A stretch of DNA of 64,000 nucleotides from Panonychus citri (GCF_014898815.1 NW_026515426.1:1-64000); one strand, 5' to 3'; positions 12,082 to 24,142 are shown, counted from the stretch's first letter. Notes: a model not told the origin generated them from the letters alone. Program-made: numbers and translations.

Positions 12082-13408
12082 GAATAATTTTCATTACTAT
12101 CAGCTATCTGTTCGGACAATAGCTCACCCAAACGTAAAAAGATTTGGAACTTTCTTCTCTACCCAATGAGCTCTTCTACTACAACTAAACTTTACTCTTT
12201 CAGATTCAAGACAAAATGAACAATCAATTGGCTAACAATTGAAAACATTTCCAGCACAAATTGAATATTGATTTGATACTAAACGAACTAGAAAACGCAT
12301 TCTCAATCTCGAACTTATAAAAATAAATAAACTGTTCACCTTAATGTTCAAATCTTTGTATTAGTTTCACGAGTTAATCACAATCTTTGTAAAACCTTAT
12401 AATTTAACTAATCGATCAAAAATTAAAGTAAATTGATTGAAACTTCGTTTGATTCGTTTAATTAACATTATGAAACATTTCAAGAATGAATTTTTCGCTC
12501 GAGAAAAAAATTCTACTCAAAGAAAAACTAACTTAAGAAACTAATTCTTTCCTATCAAATTCTGATGAACGAATCAAAGTTTTCGAAAAAAAATTAGAAC
12601 CTTATATATCGATCTAAGACTGTATTGATCATTATCAATAACTCGTTGATGTGATTAATTTCCAATCAAATGATCCAAATCAAGGTTAATAGTTACAATT
12701 TGGATTAATATTTCCACAGATCAACTTTTCTTTTTAAAAAAAAAGGATTAACTTTAAGGAGTGAGACTAATCTGTTGTTCCGGTTGTAACATCATCAATA
12801 TCTGTCTGATTAGCTGCTCATTCACAATTAATTGTAGGTGAGGTGTCAAAGCTAATCAAGTTATGAGAATGACAATTATGCGTCATCTGTCAAAAATTAA
12901 TACAACCATTGTAAATGACGCAGGGAAAGGCCACCCCAATCATGGTGGGTGGAATGAGTTATTCTGAGAGTGAGAGTGGAAACTTTTTTGTCTCATCACC
13001 TTCAGTTTTATAAAGTTTTTGAGAGCTTTGGTTAGATATTTATATTAAATTAATCTATGTATCAATTCATTATAAATTGATCAGCCACCAATTAAACATC
13101 AACAACTAAACCGTTAATTGTCAAGTGTTATCATTTATTATCTTCATTTAATATCTGAATATGTGTTTGTGATTCAATCAATCAAATTGTGTATTAATTG
13201 TGAGTGTTAATCATTGGATTTATCAATATATCTATTATCGTCAATTTCATCTCTATATTTATCCAGATAACAATTTAGGAACTTAATTACTAAAGGTAAA
13301 AGGTTCAATTTCAAATTGATTACTATTATTATTATTCAATGAAGAAAATATGAAATATGAAATAAATTATTTTGTTTTTCTTTAAATGTTTAATTTCTTG
13401 ATCCTTAG
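12082..13408. other. bZIP 3' region and insulin-peptide upstream region
   Basis: No ORF of note. A polyadenylation-like AATAAATAAA cluster lies at about 12320-12335. A TGCGTCAT CRE-like octamer sits at about 12879, and TATA-like and AT-rich sequence precedes the insulin-like gene. Functional use of these sites is not shown. Confidence 0.4.
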
Positions 13409-13972
13409 ATGATTCAAATTACTCGTTGGTTATATTCTCAATGCTCTATCATTATTTTACTAATTACTCTACTCCCACTGATTTATTCGTATCCACAATC
13501 AAATTCTGGCTCAGAGTATATTAATCAACGTGCACTTCGATCCCAAAAAGTTAGAACTTGTGGACGTAATCTGATGAACTTAATTCAATTAGTTTGTTCT
13601 GGTTCGATGCCTGGTAAACGTAATTATCATGATGAATCCTGGACATCAAAAGGTTAGATTGATTTAATTTCTTTTTTCTTCTCCATGATGGTGATGATGA
13701 TATAACTAATTTCCAATCGTTTGATTATAATTCTTACAGAACTTAGACCTTGGTCTCTACACTCAAAGTTTAATCTTGAAGATAATGATTCAGAATCTGA
13801 CGATTTCATGGACACCAGAGCAGCTCTTTCATTATTTGGTACAAGTAAGCGATCAGTTAACAATGACAATCAAATTTTCTTTCGAAATGTTCGAGGTGCT
13901 TCAGATGAATGTTGCAAAAAATCGTGTTCTTTTGATGAACTTCGAGCCTATTGTCGTCCATCCGGTAGATGA
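13409..13972 (+). CDS. Insulin-like peptide precursor
   Basis: Two exons (13409-13652, 13740-13972) joined in phase 1, giving 158 aa. Residues 1-28 form a signal peptide with a hydrophobic core (IIILLITLLPLI). The B chain holds CGRNLMNLIQLVC (C-x11-C). A basic GKR site follows, then a C-peptide interrupted by the phase-1 intron typical of insulin genes. SKR and a second basic site (NVR) lead to the A chain GASDECCKKSCSFDELRAYC, with canonical CC-x3-C-x8-C spacing. The six cysteines are those needed for two interchain and one intrachain disulfide. A secreted hormone acting on insulin-receptor tyrosine kinases is expected. Which mite ILP paralogue this is cannot be told from the window. Confidence 0.92.
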
Positions 13973-14778
13973 AATCTTAATTGATCTAAATTGTGGTCTC
14001 TCTTGTTCAATAATTAACTTTGCGGTGAATAATAATATCTAATAAATGAACAATCAAAAATTTCAATTTAATTTCTTCTTAAAGTTCATCAATAAAAATA
14101 GTAAATTATTGTTTAATGTTAAATTTAATTGCTCATCTTATTGCGGTTTAAACAATTAGTGTCACTTTTTGTGCCAAAAACTTTCAATCAATAACAATCA
14201 GTCAATAACAATTCTTCATGATGGAAATTGAAATTAATTATTGTACCAATCTACCAATTGAAAGATTTTTAACTTTAATCATTTGAGTAATAATTTGATT
14301 TTCGACCTAATCTGAGTGAATATTAGTTCGAAGATAATTTTCGATAAAATTTCTTCCCATTTTTCATAATTACGGTTATAAAATCGGGTTAGAATTCAGC
14401 AGAAAATCAAGTACAATGGCACTTAAAGTAGATTAATCTTCTTAAAATATTAATTTATGATTATCATTTTCTTTTTCGAACAGGATTAGCTTATGTTCTT
14501 GTCACTTTGTTGATTCGATTCTGATTAGTTTAGGTTCTATAAGTAATATTCATCTAATGAAATTAACTTTTTTATATTCGAACATCAATATTTAACTAAT
14601 TCATAATGATTGAAATGTTGATAAGTATTGATTTTGATTCGTTATGAAAAGATTTGTCTAGAAACTTATAATCTTTGGTTGATTGCGATTTATTTGTATT
14701 TAACTAACAATTTAGATTCCTCTAGATGGCGACTGAGCCGATACCTAGAGAGAATTAAATTGTGAAAGTAAAAACGTT
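13973..14778. other. AT-rich spacer after insulin-like gene
   Basis: No gene or repeat recognised up to the transposon relic. Confidence 0.5.
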
Positions 14779-15010
14779 TACAGTCAGACCTCTCATATTT
14801 ATTTATTTTAAGCTTTAACAGCGGCCTCAGGGGAGGCTTCGATGAATTAAAATTCATCGTTTCCGGTAATGACGACCGTACCAGGGAAAGGGGAAAGAGG
14901 GACAAGGAAGGAATAATTGATGAGGAAAAGAAACAATACAATAATTAACAATTTTCTCCCTGAGGCCGAATACAAATTTGAGATAAAATTTAAAATATAA
15001 TTTAGTCACA

Positions 15011-15087
15011 ATGGACAAAATGTCCTTTCAAAATAAATGGACAAAATGTCCTTTCAAAACAAATGGACTAGAGTCCTTTCAATACAA
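15011..15087. repeat. Three 25-26 bp tandem units inside the transposon
   Basis: Units start at 15011, 15037 and 15063. The first two contain the small palindrome GGACAAAATGTCC; the third has GGACTAGAGTCC, with compensating changes in both halves. Confidence 0.7.
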
Positions 15088-15497
15088 ATCCATTAGGCTT
15101 TTATAAATATTATTAATTGAGTGGTTAGTTTGATTGTCCAAAGTCAAAAAACGGTTAACTCATTAAGTATGAAACGAAAAAAAGAAATAATAATAAACAA
15201 ATAAAATTAAATTTCAATCTAATCAAAGAAATAGAAAAGAAAATTGAATCAGATTATCAACAAAACTTACCAAGAAAAGAAAATGGTTCAAGTTATTACG
15301 ACGCAATAATAGCTCAGTTTTTAGAGTAACAAAAATAACTAAAGTAACTGTTGAACTATCATAATTTTGGTATCAACTTGATCCGTATGATAAGATAAAT
15401 AATAATAACATAAAATTCAATTTTAAATTCACAGGTAAAGTTAATTAAATTAAAGTTTATCAGGAGCTAAAAAATTCATATTTTAACACTTTCATAT

Positions 15498-15716
15498 TTG
15501 AACGCTCTCATATTTAAACGAAACGCTCCATCTATTGGATCTTGGAATAGACAAGAGGTAAAACGATTTGATATTTTAAAAGTTATTAGAATTGCTAATC
15601 TTGCTTGGCAGGATGTAAAATCTGACACAATTGTTAATTGTTGGGCACATGTTGGTCTTAGTAATTTGAATACTAATTCTTACAATATTCCATCTCTGGT
15701 CGATCATAATTATTAA
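15498..15716 (+). pseudogene. Transposase C-terminal remnant
   Basis: A 72-aa ORF contains IANLAWQDVKSDTIVNCWAH, which resembles the A-W-x-x-V-x-x-x-T-I-x-N-C-W segment near the C-terminus of pogo/Tigger/jerky DDE transposases. The upstream DDE catalytic part is not present. Family call by motif only. Confidence 0.6.
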
Positions 15717-15911
15717 AGTTGATTTTTTTCAAATCTTGCGGAACTTTTTCTCTTCAATTCTGACTAGTGACATCTACTGGTTCACCCACCCGTTTCGTTT
15801 AAATATGAGAGGTCTGACTGTACCAAACACAATTAACATTCTGCATTCCAAGCAATTAGTTGATTGTTATTAGTTATACAAAGGAATAGTTGTTTTCAAA
15901 GCGAACTCAAG

Positions 15912-17298
15912 ATGAAAATTGTTTTCATTCCTATGGATGCGTAAGTACATTTATTGTTACATTTAAAGTCCAAGTTTTCATTTTTTGTTAACATGAATTC
16001 TGTCATTGAATTTTGGTAGCTATGGTCATGTGAATTCATGTGTTGGACTGGCCAGAAATTTGATGCCCTTTGGGCATGAGATTTCTTTTATCGTCCCAAC
16101 GAATTGGATTAAGACGGTCCAAGGCAATGGTTTTGCTATTGAATCGGTTCAGATCTCTGGATATGAAAAGGATGTCGATCCACAGTCGGGATTTGGTACT
16201 TTTATGGATAAGCGAAATGAAACTTATGAAATGGAACCATTGGATAAGTTCAAGCATTTAAATGTTCCAATGCACGATTATTTCCTCGAATTTTTGATCA
16301 AATGTAATGAACAATACGAGAAATTGTTGACCAAGATCAATCCAGATCTGATCATTTTTGACCATTGGACTACGGTACCAGCAATCGTTAAACATGGAGT
16401 ACCTTATATGTTACTATGGTCTTGTAGTCCAACTTTACCTTATTGGAAAGTCGGTGGTCCATCTTATTCATCTGGACTTGGAATCGACGATGGTCCGGAA
16501 AAGATTCAACGATTTCGAGATGATCTCAAAGATTGTATGAAAGAGATCGTGGTCAAGTTTAATCATTACTTTTCCAGTGAAGGTCTTGACATGGAAACTT
16601 TGGATTATCTTGATTTCACTGTTCTGGGTAGATCACCTTATCTTAATCTGTACTCATATCCAGAGGATTTGGACTATTCAGAATTTGGTCCAGTTCCCGA
16701 TAAATGGTTCCGTCTAGATCACATGGTTCGGATTGAGGATAATGCTGCTCCTCTTGGAATCAGTGAAGACTTTTTCAACACCGAAAGCAAAGTAATTTTA
16801 TTTACTCTTGGCTCTCTGGGAACATCCAACTATCAACTATTAACCCGATTGATTGATATTCTTGCTTCATCTAAACACAAGTTCATTGTATCCATGGGTA
16901 TTCATCATGATAAGATTAAACTACCAGCAAATATGACCGGTAGCCAATTTCTAAATCAAATGAAGATTATGCCTCGAGTGGACATGGTAATTCACCATGG
17001 AGGTAACAACAGTTTGGTTGAGACTCTTTACTTTGGTAAACCTTTCATGGTTTTACCTTTGTTTGGTGATCAACATGATAATGGTCGTCGAGTGATTGAT
17101 AAAAAACTCGCCAAGAGTTTCCATCCACTTCGAGTAACTAGCGATGAATTACTTTCGGCGATCGATGAAACTTTGGCTGATCATAAATTGGCAGAAAGGA
17201 TCCAATCAATTAGCAAGAAAATCAGAGAGACTCAAAGTTACAATAATTTGAATGAAAAGTTGATTGAAATTGTTGACCAACATAAACAATCAAAGTAA
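15912..17298 (+). CDS. Bacterial-type UDP-glycosyltransferase
   Basis: Exon 1 (15912-15940, MKIVFIPMDA) joins 16020-17298 in phase, giving about 436 aa. UGTs transfer a sugar from a UDP-sugar to small lipophilic acceptors, a xenobiotic-detoxification role. The N-terminus has the acceptor-side GHVN motif. The C-terminal donor-binding signature is visible as MVIHHGGNNSLVETLYFGKP followed by PLFGDQHDN (Gly-Gly and the D-Q pair). There is no signal peptide and no C-terminal membrane anchor, unlike animal UGTs. This fits the spider-mite UGT clan that published work attributes to horizontal transfer from bacteria. The single 79-bp intron just after the start would have been gained after transfer. 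Confidence 0.92.
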
Positions 17299-17886
17299 AC
17301 AAGATAAATATTGTCAATCTCTGTAACAACCAACAATTAGACAGCAACTTGACTTTCAATTAACCTCTAGACACTTGATCATTGGATTAAAAATAAAATA
17401 AAATATAATATAATCGAGATGAAAATGACAATTAAAGTTGTTCAAATGTTTAAACTTTACGATAACAATTAACTGAATCTAATCAGTTATCTGGAACAAA
17501 TGAATAAATAATTATCTTGATGTTATTTGTGATTAATCATTTGTATACAAAGGTGACAAAACAATCAGATGAATAACCAATAAAATGTAACAATCATACC
17601 ACCAAACAATTAATTTAACTTAAATCATTATCATCAATTGATTAACTTTTCTCATCAACTAAAAACTCAAAATATAATAGAAAAAGTTAATCCTTTATCT
17701 TTGTTTACCATGATAATAATCTCATGTTAAGTGTTGGAATCATTGTACAATTAAGTAAAGTTAGATAATCACAATTAACAATAACCAATGATTAAATTAG
17801 CAAAAAGATTATTTTTCATATGATTGTAATTATTTTTTTTCCAATTGTTACTAATCGAGCTTATCAATTATCTTATAATGTTCACT
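17299..17886. other. Spacer after UGT
   Basis: AT-rich 3' region of the UGT gene; nothing else seen. Confidence 0.5.
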
Positions 17887-17888
17887 TA

Positions 17889-18470
17889 CAGGTGTGGAGA
17901 GAAAGATTTGAGCCAAATTTAATCATTAATTTCTTGAATATTAATCATAGCAAATCAATTATTTTCCATGTTTAAGATAGAGAATTTAATTCTGAGTAGA
18001 AAACTATCAATTTTGAAAATTTTCTGAAAAAAAATCGATCGAAAAATTCAAATTTTCGAAAACACTGAAAAACGTGAAATTACAAGATTTTCGGGTTTTT
18101 CGTCGCAAATTTTTAGTTTTTTTCGAATATTTCGAAATTGGTTAGGTTTTTTCGAAAAAAAACTTGATGAATATCTGTTTTCATACACGGAGAATAAGAT
18201 GGACATGCTTTCGAAATCGAAAATCGAAAGATAAAAATTTTCGATTTTTCATTTTAGTCAAAAAATAACATTTTTGCAATTTTTCAATTTTTAGTGTTTT
18301 CGAAAATTCGAAATTTTTTTTCGAATTCATGTCCAAAGCCACTCAAATTTAACGTCAATTTAAAGACAACTAAATATTCTATGCGAATTGCTGAAAAAAT
18401 TTTCTTAAACTTGATTGTGCTTTATAAAATTAACGTTTTAATTTGGCTCAAATGATTCTCTCCACCCCTG
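17889..18470. mobile_element. MITE with TA flanks and palindromic interior
   Basis: 582 bp. The left end CAGGTGTGGAGAGAAAGATT and the right end (CAGGGGTGGAGAGAATCATT when reversed) match as imperfect inverted repeats of about 30 bp, and TA flanks both sides. The interior is dominated by TTTCGAAA-type inverted strings and has no ORF. Confidence 0.75.
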
Positions 18471-19288
18471 TATTGGACTTTTCAATTTCTGTCAACCAAT
18501 GAAATATTAGTCTTAATCAAAGTTAATCAAGACAAAGAATTAATCGAGTCCAAATTGAGTTTGAAACTTTCAAATTGAAACTTTTTCTTGTATCGGATTT
18601 AGATACTCACATGGATTACATATCTTCAATAAGAATAAAGTATCAGCGGTAAATTTGATTTTCTATCAATTCTTTTCCGAGAGCAAAATTGATTTCGGGT
18701 CATCTTTTTTTCTTCTCTATTTTCTCATCATAATTTCAACGCAATTCCACAATTAATCAATTGATTTATATATTTTTTGAATAATTAACACTCGGCGATT
18801 CTAATGAGACTATTTAATCAATTTTCTGTTGTTTCTTTCAAAATTTATTCCAAGATGTGACTCAGAAGATCCAACCAGAAGGTATCACATAAAGTGTTTG
18901 GTAGTGAAACTCATCATTGAAAAGTGTGATTTCCTTAATTTGTTAAATGGTCTCATTGTGAGAGAAATTTAAATTATCTGTTGATTGTGATTAGTGTAAA
19001 TTCAACTAACTATTGGCTTGATTGGAATCTGATCGATTGAGAATTGAAGTTCTAGTTCTTTGAATTCTGGAATCTATTCAGTGATTTTCTTTACTTTCTT
19101 CATTCAATTTCCATTTTTTGTTACTTCTTTTTTATTTCTAATAGATTTTTAGACCTGGCGGGTTGAATCCAATTGGTTTCGAGTGTTTCGATTAAAGCGC
19201 AGACCAAAAAATATCTAGAGAATAACAAATAACAACCTAATCTATCTTATTGTTGATTCCTGAACGTTTCATATAACCAGACTCGGAA
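18471..19288. other. Upstream region of the sDscam locus
   Basis: No ORF. It should contain the first cassette's promoter. A TTAAAGCGC string at about 19190 lies about 95 bp before the first ATG and resembles, in reverse, the GCGCTTTA core of the element found at later cassettes. Confidence 0.4.
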
Positions 19289-20144
19289 ATGATTCTTAAA
19301 GTTTTTCTCATCGTTCTACTTGCTAATTTATTCTCGTGTCAAAAGGGTAAGTCACCATTTTCTTTTATTCTTCAAAATTAAATATTCTATTCTATTCTTT
19401 GGACAATAACAGTATTTACATTGACTGAATTTTAAAGGTCCCAAGGCTCGGTTGTCTTTTCTTCATAAGCCAAAAAATGGAGGTAAAACTGCTGTCGCTT
19501 GTTTGGTCGATACTGGAGAAGCTCCTTTTGACTTTAATTGGTACAAAGATGATCAACTAATCACTAATGAAGCTTCATTTCGGATCGATAAACTTGGAGA
19601 TTCGTCTATCCTCAAAATAGAACCAATGAAATCTGATCTTAATGGAAAATACTCTTGTAGTGTTAAAAATTTGTTCGGTATTGATTCACCTTCTATCGAG
19701 ATCGCTGTTGAAGGTAGAGTAACAATCAGCAATTAGCACATTTATTTCCGTATTCAAGGTTAATCAAATTTCATCTTTTGTGGTTAATTAGGTTCACCTT
19801 CATGGAGATTCCAACAACCGAACATAAAAGCGAAAAACAAAGAAACTGTTTCTCTGAAATGTTCTGCCTCGGGTTATCCTTTGCCGAAAGTTATTTGGAA
19901 AAGATTTGATGGTAACTTTAATTTAGCTTCGATCAATTGGATTAAAGTTTTCTAATCTTATCCCTTTGAACTTTTACAGGCTCTAACTGGATTCCTTTAG
20001 GTGATGATCAGTCGATATTCAGAGTTTCACATGATGAGTTTAAGATTGAATCGATTAACAAAAATTTCCAGGGAAAATATGGTTGTGAGATATCAAATGG
20101 ATTCGAACCAAATCTTTGGAATGAATTTATCATTGATATTATTG
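19289..20144 (+). CDS. sDscam variable cassette 1 (signal + Ig1 + Ig2)
   Basis: First of the tandem alternative 5' cassettes. Exons are 19289-19346 (signal peptide MILKVFLIVLLANLFSC), 19439-19713 (Ig1), 19792-19911 and 19980-20144 (Ig2 split in two). All junctions are phase 1. Ig1 shows ACLVDTGEAPFDFNWYKDDQ and DLNGKYSCSV (the Cys-Trp-Cys triad); Ig2 shows LKCSASGYPLPKVIWKRF and QGKYGCEISNGFEPNLW. The last exon ends in a phase-1 donor that fits the constant exon at 34616, more than 14 kb away. More diverged than cassettes 3-11. Confidence 0.85.
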
Positions 20145-20213
20145 GTAAGATATTAAGGGAAATGGTTTGTACTCTGGTAATTCAGAGATCGCGGTTTAAT
20201 TTTGTAAATGAGA

Positions 20214-20231
20214 CTTGAGCAGAGGCCTTTT
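20214..20231 (+). promoter_or_regulatory. Degenerate cassette element before cassette 2
   Basis: CTTGAGCAGAGGCCTTTT, 63 bp before the cassette-2 ATG. It keeps the CTTGA and CTTTT ends of the cassette consensus but not the GGCGC core. Confidence 0.35.
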
Positions 20232-20294
20232 CATATCGATGTAATTTAGATTCAATCGGTTGTTGATTTGAACAGAAAATTTTCTTACAGCAAA

Positions 20295-21153
20295 ATGATT
20301 CAAATCAATTCTTTAACCCTTGTGATCATTCACATTGTCTTACTTACTTGTAGTAATACAATTAATTGTCAAAACGGTGAGTACATTGTCATTGATTATC
20401 TTCAATTAGACTAATTTGTTGACTATTTAATAGCTCCAAAGGCTGGCCAGATATCTTTATTATCTAAACCCAAGGAAGGAGGAACAGCATCTTTTGCTTG
20501 TACAGCTGAGATTGGCGATAGACCTTTGAATTTCAAATGGTCCAGAGATGGAGAAGTTGTAATGAAAACAGAAACAATCAGGATTGAACAATTAACTCGA
20601 GACTCATCTTTATTGGTGATTGATCCATTTCTGCTAAACACAATGGAAACTATTCTTGTGTAATTAGTAACAATTATGGACAAGATTCTACATCTATACT
20701 GATTGGAATCGAAGGTAAAATAACTCGTTCTTGTTAACAATCAAGTTTCTACAAATTATTTTTATTGATACTTTCAGGATCACCTAATTGGATTGAACAA
20801 CCCAATGATTTAAAAGTTAAATATGGACAATTAATTGATGTTAAATGTCTTGTTTCTGGTTACCCGAAACCTAAAGTCCAATGGAAAAAGTTAACTGGTT
20901 AGTTTAAAATAATTTGTTACGATTTTTTATCCGCTATTTTCATAGTAATTTATGATTGATATTTTCTTATTATTCTTACACAATTTAGGCTCAATTTGGA
21001 CTGAAATGGAATCAATTAGTTATGAAATCGACAATTCTGGACAACATTTGAAAATTTACAATTCCACTCGAAACAATCAAGGTAGATATGGATGCTCTGT
21101 CTCGAATGGTATTCAACCTGATCTATGGACAGAATTTTCCATAACCATTGAAG
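20295..21153 (+). pseudogene. sDscam variable cassette 2, Ig1 frameshifted
   Basis: Signal exon 20295-20376, Ig1 exon 20434-20714, Ig2 exons 20778-20897 and 20989-21153, all with good splice sites. The Ig1 frame breaks near 20625-20632. Before it the frame reads normally (SLLSKPKEGGTASFACTAEI); after it the second half of the Ig1 motif (NGNYSCVISN) continues in another frame, and the original frame reaches a stop. One base appears missing. Ig2 is intact. Either a dead cassette or an assembly indel. Confidence 0.7.
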
Positions 21154-21187
21154 GTATTTGTTGAATATTATTTTCTATGTAATTTCA

Positions 21188-21205
21188 CTTGGAATTGGCG
21201 CTTTT
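21188..21205 (+). promoter_or_regulatory. Cassette promoter element, cassette 3
   Basis: CTTGGAATTGGCGCTTTT, 111 bp before the cassette-3 ATG. Confidence 0.75.
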
Positions 21206-21316
21206 CTACTTTGACATAATCTTATTTGACCAAAGAAAATATTGAACATATGATTAACAGAAACTTTAAGCTTGTTTGTAATATAATCGTGATTGATAAT
21301 TGTTTTGGTGGACAAA

Positions 21317-22130
21317 ATGTTTCTATTCACTTTGATTGTTTTCTGTTTATTCAGAAACCAAGTAAATGGACAAGAGAGTAAGTATTGTTGGTAAGTAACA
21401 ATTAAATCGATGGTAATCTGATTATCTTTGTATTTTCAGGTCCAAAAGTAGCTCCATTTTCATCTATAGTTAAACCAGTAATCGGTGGGAAGACATCATT
21501 CACTTGTCAATCTCTAACGGGATCATCTCCATTTCAGATTGTTTGGTTCAAGAATAACAAAGAAATTCAAGATTCGATAGAAACCAGGATTCGTAATAAT
21601 GAGGACTCATCAATGTTAATCATTGATTCAATCAAATCAAGTCACTCTGCTAATTATACATGTAAAATCTCAAATAGATTTGGTTATGACTCTTACTCGA
21701 GTGAACTGCTAGTTGAAGGTATGACTTTCGAACTCTTTGACCTAAGCATTTAACTATTAGTTAGTTTTTCTTAATAATACAATCAAAAGGTTCACCAAAT
21801 TGGATTGAGAAACCAACTAATCTAAAATTGAAATATGGACAATCAGTTGACATCAAATGTCTTGCCTCCGGTTATCCATCACCAAGAATTCAATGGAAAA
21901 GATTTAAAGGTGAACATTTATTGTGACCTTCTTTCGAATTCTAATTTTTTTATTCATCTTAAATAATCAAGGTTCATCTTGGAAAACAATTGATTCCAAT
22001 GATATGATTAAGATCGATAACAATTTGAAAATTATCAATATTTCTCAACATCATCAAGGAAAATATGGATGTTCAGCCTCGAATGGTATTCAACCTGATC
22101 TATGGACAGAATTTGAAATGATTGTTGAAG
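21317..22130 (+). CDS. sDscam variable cassette 3
   Basis: Exons 21317-21377 (MFLFTLIVFCLFRNQVNG signal), 21440-21718 (Ig1), 21790-21909 and 21972-22130 (Ig2). Ig1 carries the array's typical PVIGGKTSFTCQSLTGSSPF and SANYTCKISNRFG; Ig2 carries GYPSPRIQWKRF and GKYGCSASNGIQPDLW. Phase-1 junctions throughout. Its Ig2 second exon is nearly identical in its 3' part to that of cassette 2. Confidence 0.88.
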
Positions 22131-22156
22131 GTATTTCTTTAAATTTCTCTTGATAA

Positions 22157-22174
22157 CTTGGAATTGGCGCTTTA
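22157..22174 (+). promoter_or_regulatory. Cassette promoter element, cassette 4
   Basis: CTTGGAATTGGCGCTTTA, 113 bp before the cassette-4 ATG. Followed, as at cassette 3, by TTTTGACATAATCT-like sequence. Confidence 0.75.
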
Positions 22175-22287
22175 TATTTTTGACATAATCTCATTTGATC
22201 CCAAGAAATTAGATGAAAATAGTAAACAATCAACACAGATCATTGCAAATGATTACGATCATCATGTATTTACCTTTTATTAGCAAA

Positions 22288-23128
22288 ATGTTTGGTGTTT
22301 TACTAACTTTTTATCTTTTCCAAAGTCATCAAGTTAATGGATTTCAAAGTAAGTATTGATTATATCATTTTTAGTCGTATTAATTTCCAATTAATTGTAT
22401 CATCTAAATTTTGAACAAAAGGTCCAAAAGTAGCTCCATTCACATCTTTAGTTAAACCAGTGATCGGAGGTAAGACTTCATTCACTTGTCAATCTCTTAC
22501 TGGGTCAACACCATTGCAAATAAATTGGTTGAAAGATGATAAACAAATTGAAGATTTACCAGCAATTAAAGTTTTAACAAATGGTGAAGTGTCAACATTA
22601 ATAATCGATACAATTCAATCAACCCATTCTGGTAATTATACTTGTAGGATAACCAATAGGTATGGACACGATTCTCAAAGTACTCAACTTTTGGTTGAAG
22701 GTAAATTGTTGATCATGCTGATTGTTTGTATTTTGTTTTACTTAATTGATATTAATTTATATTTTCCCATAACCTTAGGACCTCCTAATTGGATTAATAA
22801 ACCTTCAAGTATGAAATTTAAATTATCTCAATCAGTTATCATGAGATGTGCAGCATCAGGTTATCCTGAACCAAAGACTCAATGGAAAAGACTACAAGGT
22901 TAGTATAGAAATCTAATTGTGTATGTTAATTAACTTTTTGAAAACTTCTCTTTTCTTATTAAGGTTCTTCTTGGATAGAATTGAATTCATTCAATGATCG
23001 AATCAAAATTGAGGATAACAGATTAAAAATTTCTAAAGTAAATCGAAATGATTCCGGAATCTTTGGTTGTTCAATTTCAAATGGATTAGAACCTAATCTT
23101 TGGACAGAATTTAACTTGACCATTGAAG
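22288..23128 (+). CDS. sDscam variable cassette 4
   Basis: Exons 22288-22348 (signal MFGVLLTFYLFQSHQVNG), 22422-22700 (Ig1), 22779-22898 and 22964-23128 (Ig2). Ig1: KTSFTCQSLTGSTPLQINWL and SGNYTCRITNRYG. Ig2: MRCAASGYPEPKTQWKRLQG and GIFGCSISNGLEPNLW. Intact and in phase. Confidence 0.88.
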
Positions 23129-23164
23129 GTGAACTTTTCTTTTAAACTTTTTCCATTCTTTTTA

Positions 23165-23183
23165 CTTGAAACTTGGCGCTTTC
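23165..23183 (+). promoter_or_regulatory. Cassette promoter element, cassette 5
   Basis: CTTGAAACTTGGCGCTTTC, one base longer in the spacer than the consensus, 107 bp before the first cassette-5 ATG. Confidence 0.7.
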
Positions 23184-23290
23184 ATCATGAGAAAAACCTT
23201 TACCATTGGTTAATTCACTTCTCTTTAACATTAGTCACAATCTAACAATCATCTTAAATCATATTCTGTAATATTATTAATAATATCGAA

Positions 23291-24142
23291 ATGTCCATAT
23301 TATATGAAAAGATGCTTCGATTGTTAACAATTATTTCCACTTTCAGTTTAATTCTCACTGTAGATGGACAAGAAAGTAAGTATATTCACCACAATCAGTA
23401 TCGAAAATGATTCTAATGTTTTCCTTTTTGGCCTCTCGTTAATATTTAGGTCCTAAAGTTGCTCCATTCTCATCAATAGTAAAACCAGTGATCGGTGGTA
23501 AAACATCATTCGCTTGTCAAAGTCTTTATGGTTCACCTCCACTTCAGATTACATGGTTTAAAGATGGAAAACAATTACTTGATTCACAAACAATACGAAT
23601 TCGAACCAATGAAGATGGTTCTATGTTAATTATCACAACAATACAATCAAGTCATTCAGGAAATTATACTTGCAAGATATCAAATTCTTATGGCCAAGAT
23701 TCATATACAGCTCATCTTCTTGTTGAAGGTAATCATTGGATATTTATGATTGATTTAGTTTAACTGACAATTTTAAATTCATATTAAAGGCTCTCCAAAT
23801 TGGATTGAGAAACCTCAGAACATAAAATCTCATCATGGTGAAACAATTACAATTAATTGTCTTGTCTCTGGACATCCAAAACCTAAGGTTCAATGGAAAA
23901 GACTTGAGGGTAAATTTGTTTCGACTCATTTTCGTTGATCCAATATTATTAATACTATTATCTCTTAGATTCATCATGGAAAACTATTGCTGGTGATAAT
24001 TTTATTCACTCTAATCTGCAACAATTTAACCATAAATTGATTATTTCCAATGTCACTCGTAATGAGAATGGTCGATATGGTTGTTCAGTATCAAATGGAA
24101 TCAAACCAGATCTTTGGTCTGAATTTGATGTAACAATTGAAG
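23291..24142 (+). CDS. sDscam variable cassette 5
   Basis: Exons 23291-23375 (signal; the ATG at 23312 is an alternative start in the same frame), 23450-23728 (Ig1), 23790-23909 and 23969-24142 (Ig2). Ig1: KTSFACQSLYGSPPLQITWF and SGNYTCKISNSYG. Ig2: NCLVSGHPKPKVQWKRLE and NGRYGCSVSNGIKPDLW. Intact. Confidence 0.88.

Larger units (their letters stand above)
14781..15820. mobile_element. Decayed pogo/Tigger-like DNA transposon
   Basis: 1,040 bp bounded by matching inverted ends (CAGTCAGACCTCTCATATTT at both, about 21 bp) and flanked by TA on each side, as for Tc1/mariner/pogo insertions. The element keeps only a transposase C-terminal fragment (15498-15716). An internal partial copy of the terminus (CTCTCATATTTAAACG) occurs at about 15505-15525, and a short tandem array lies at 15011-15087. 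The catalytic domain is missing, so it is immobile by itself. Confidence 0.75.

Noticed and set aside
17889..18470. hAT-type element (CAG-G start)
   Set aside because: No matching 8-bp target duplication; only TA flanks on both sides, so left as an unclassified TA-flanked MITE.
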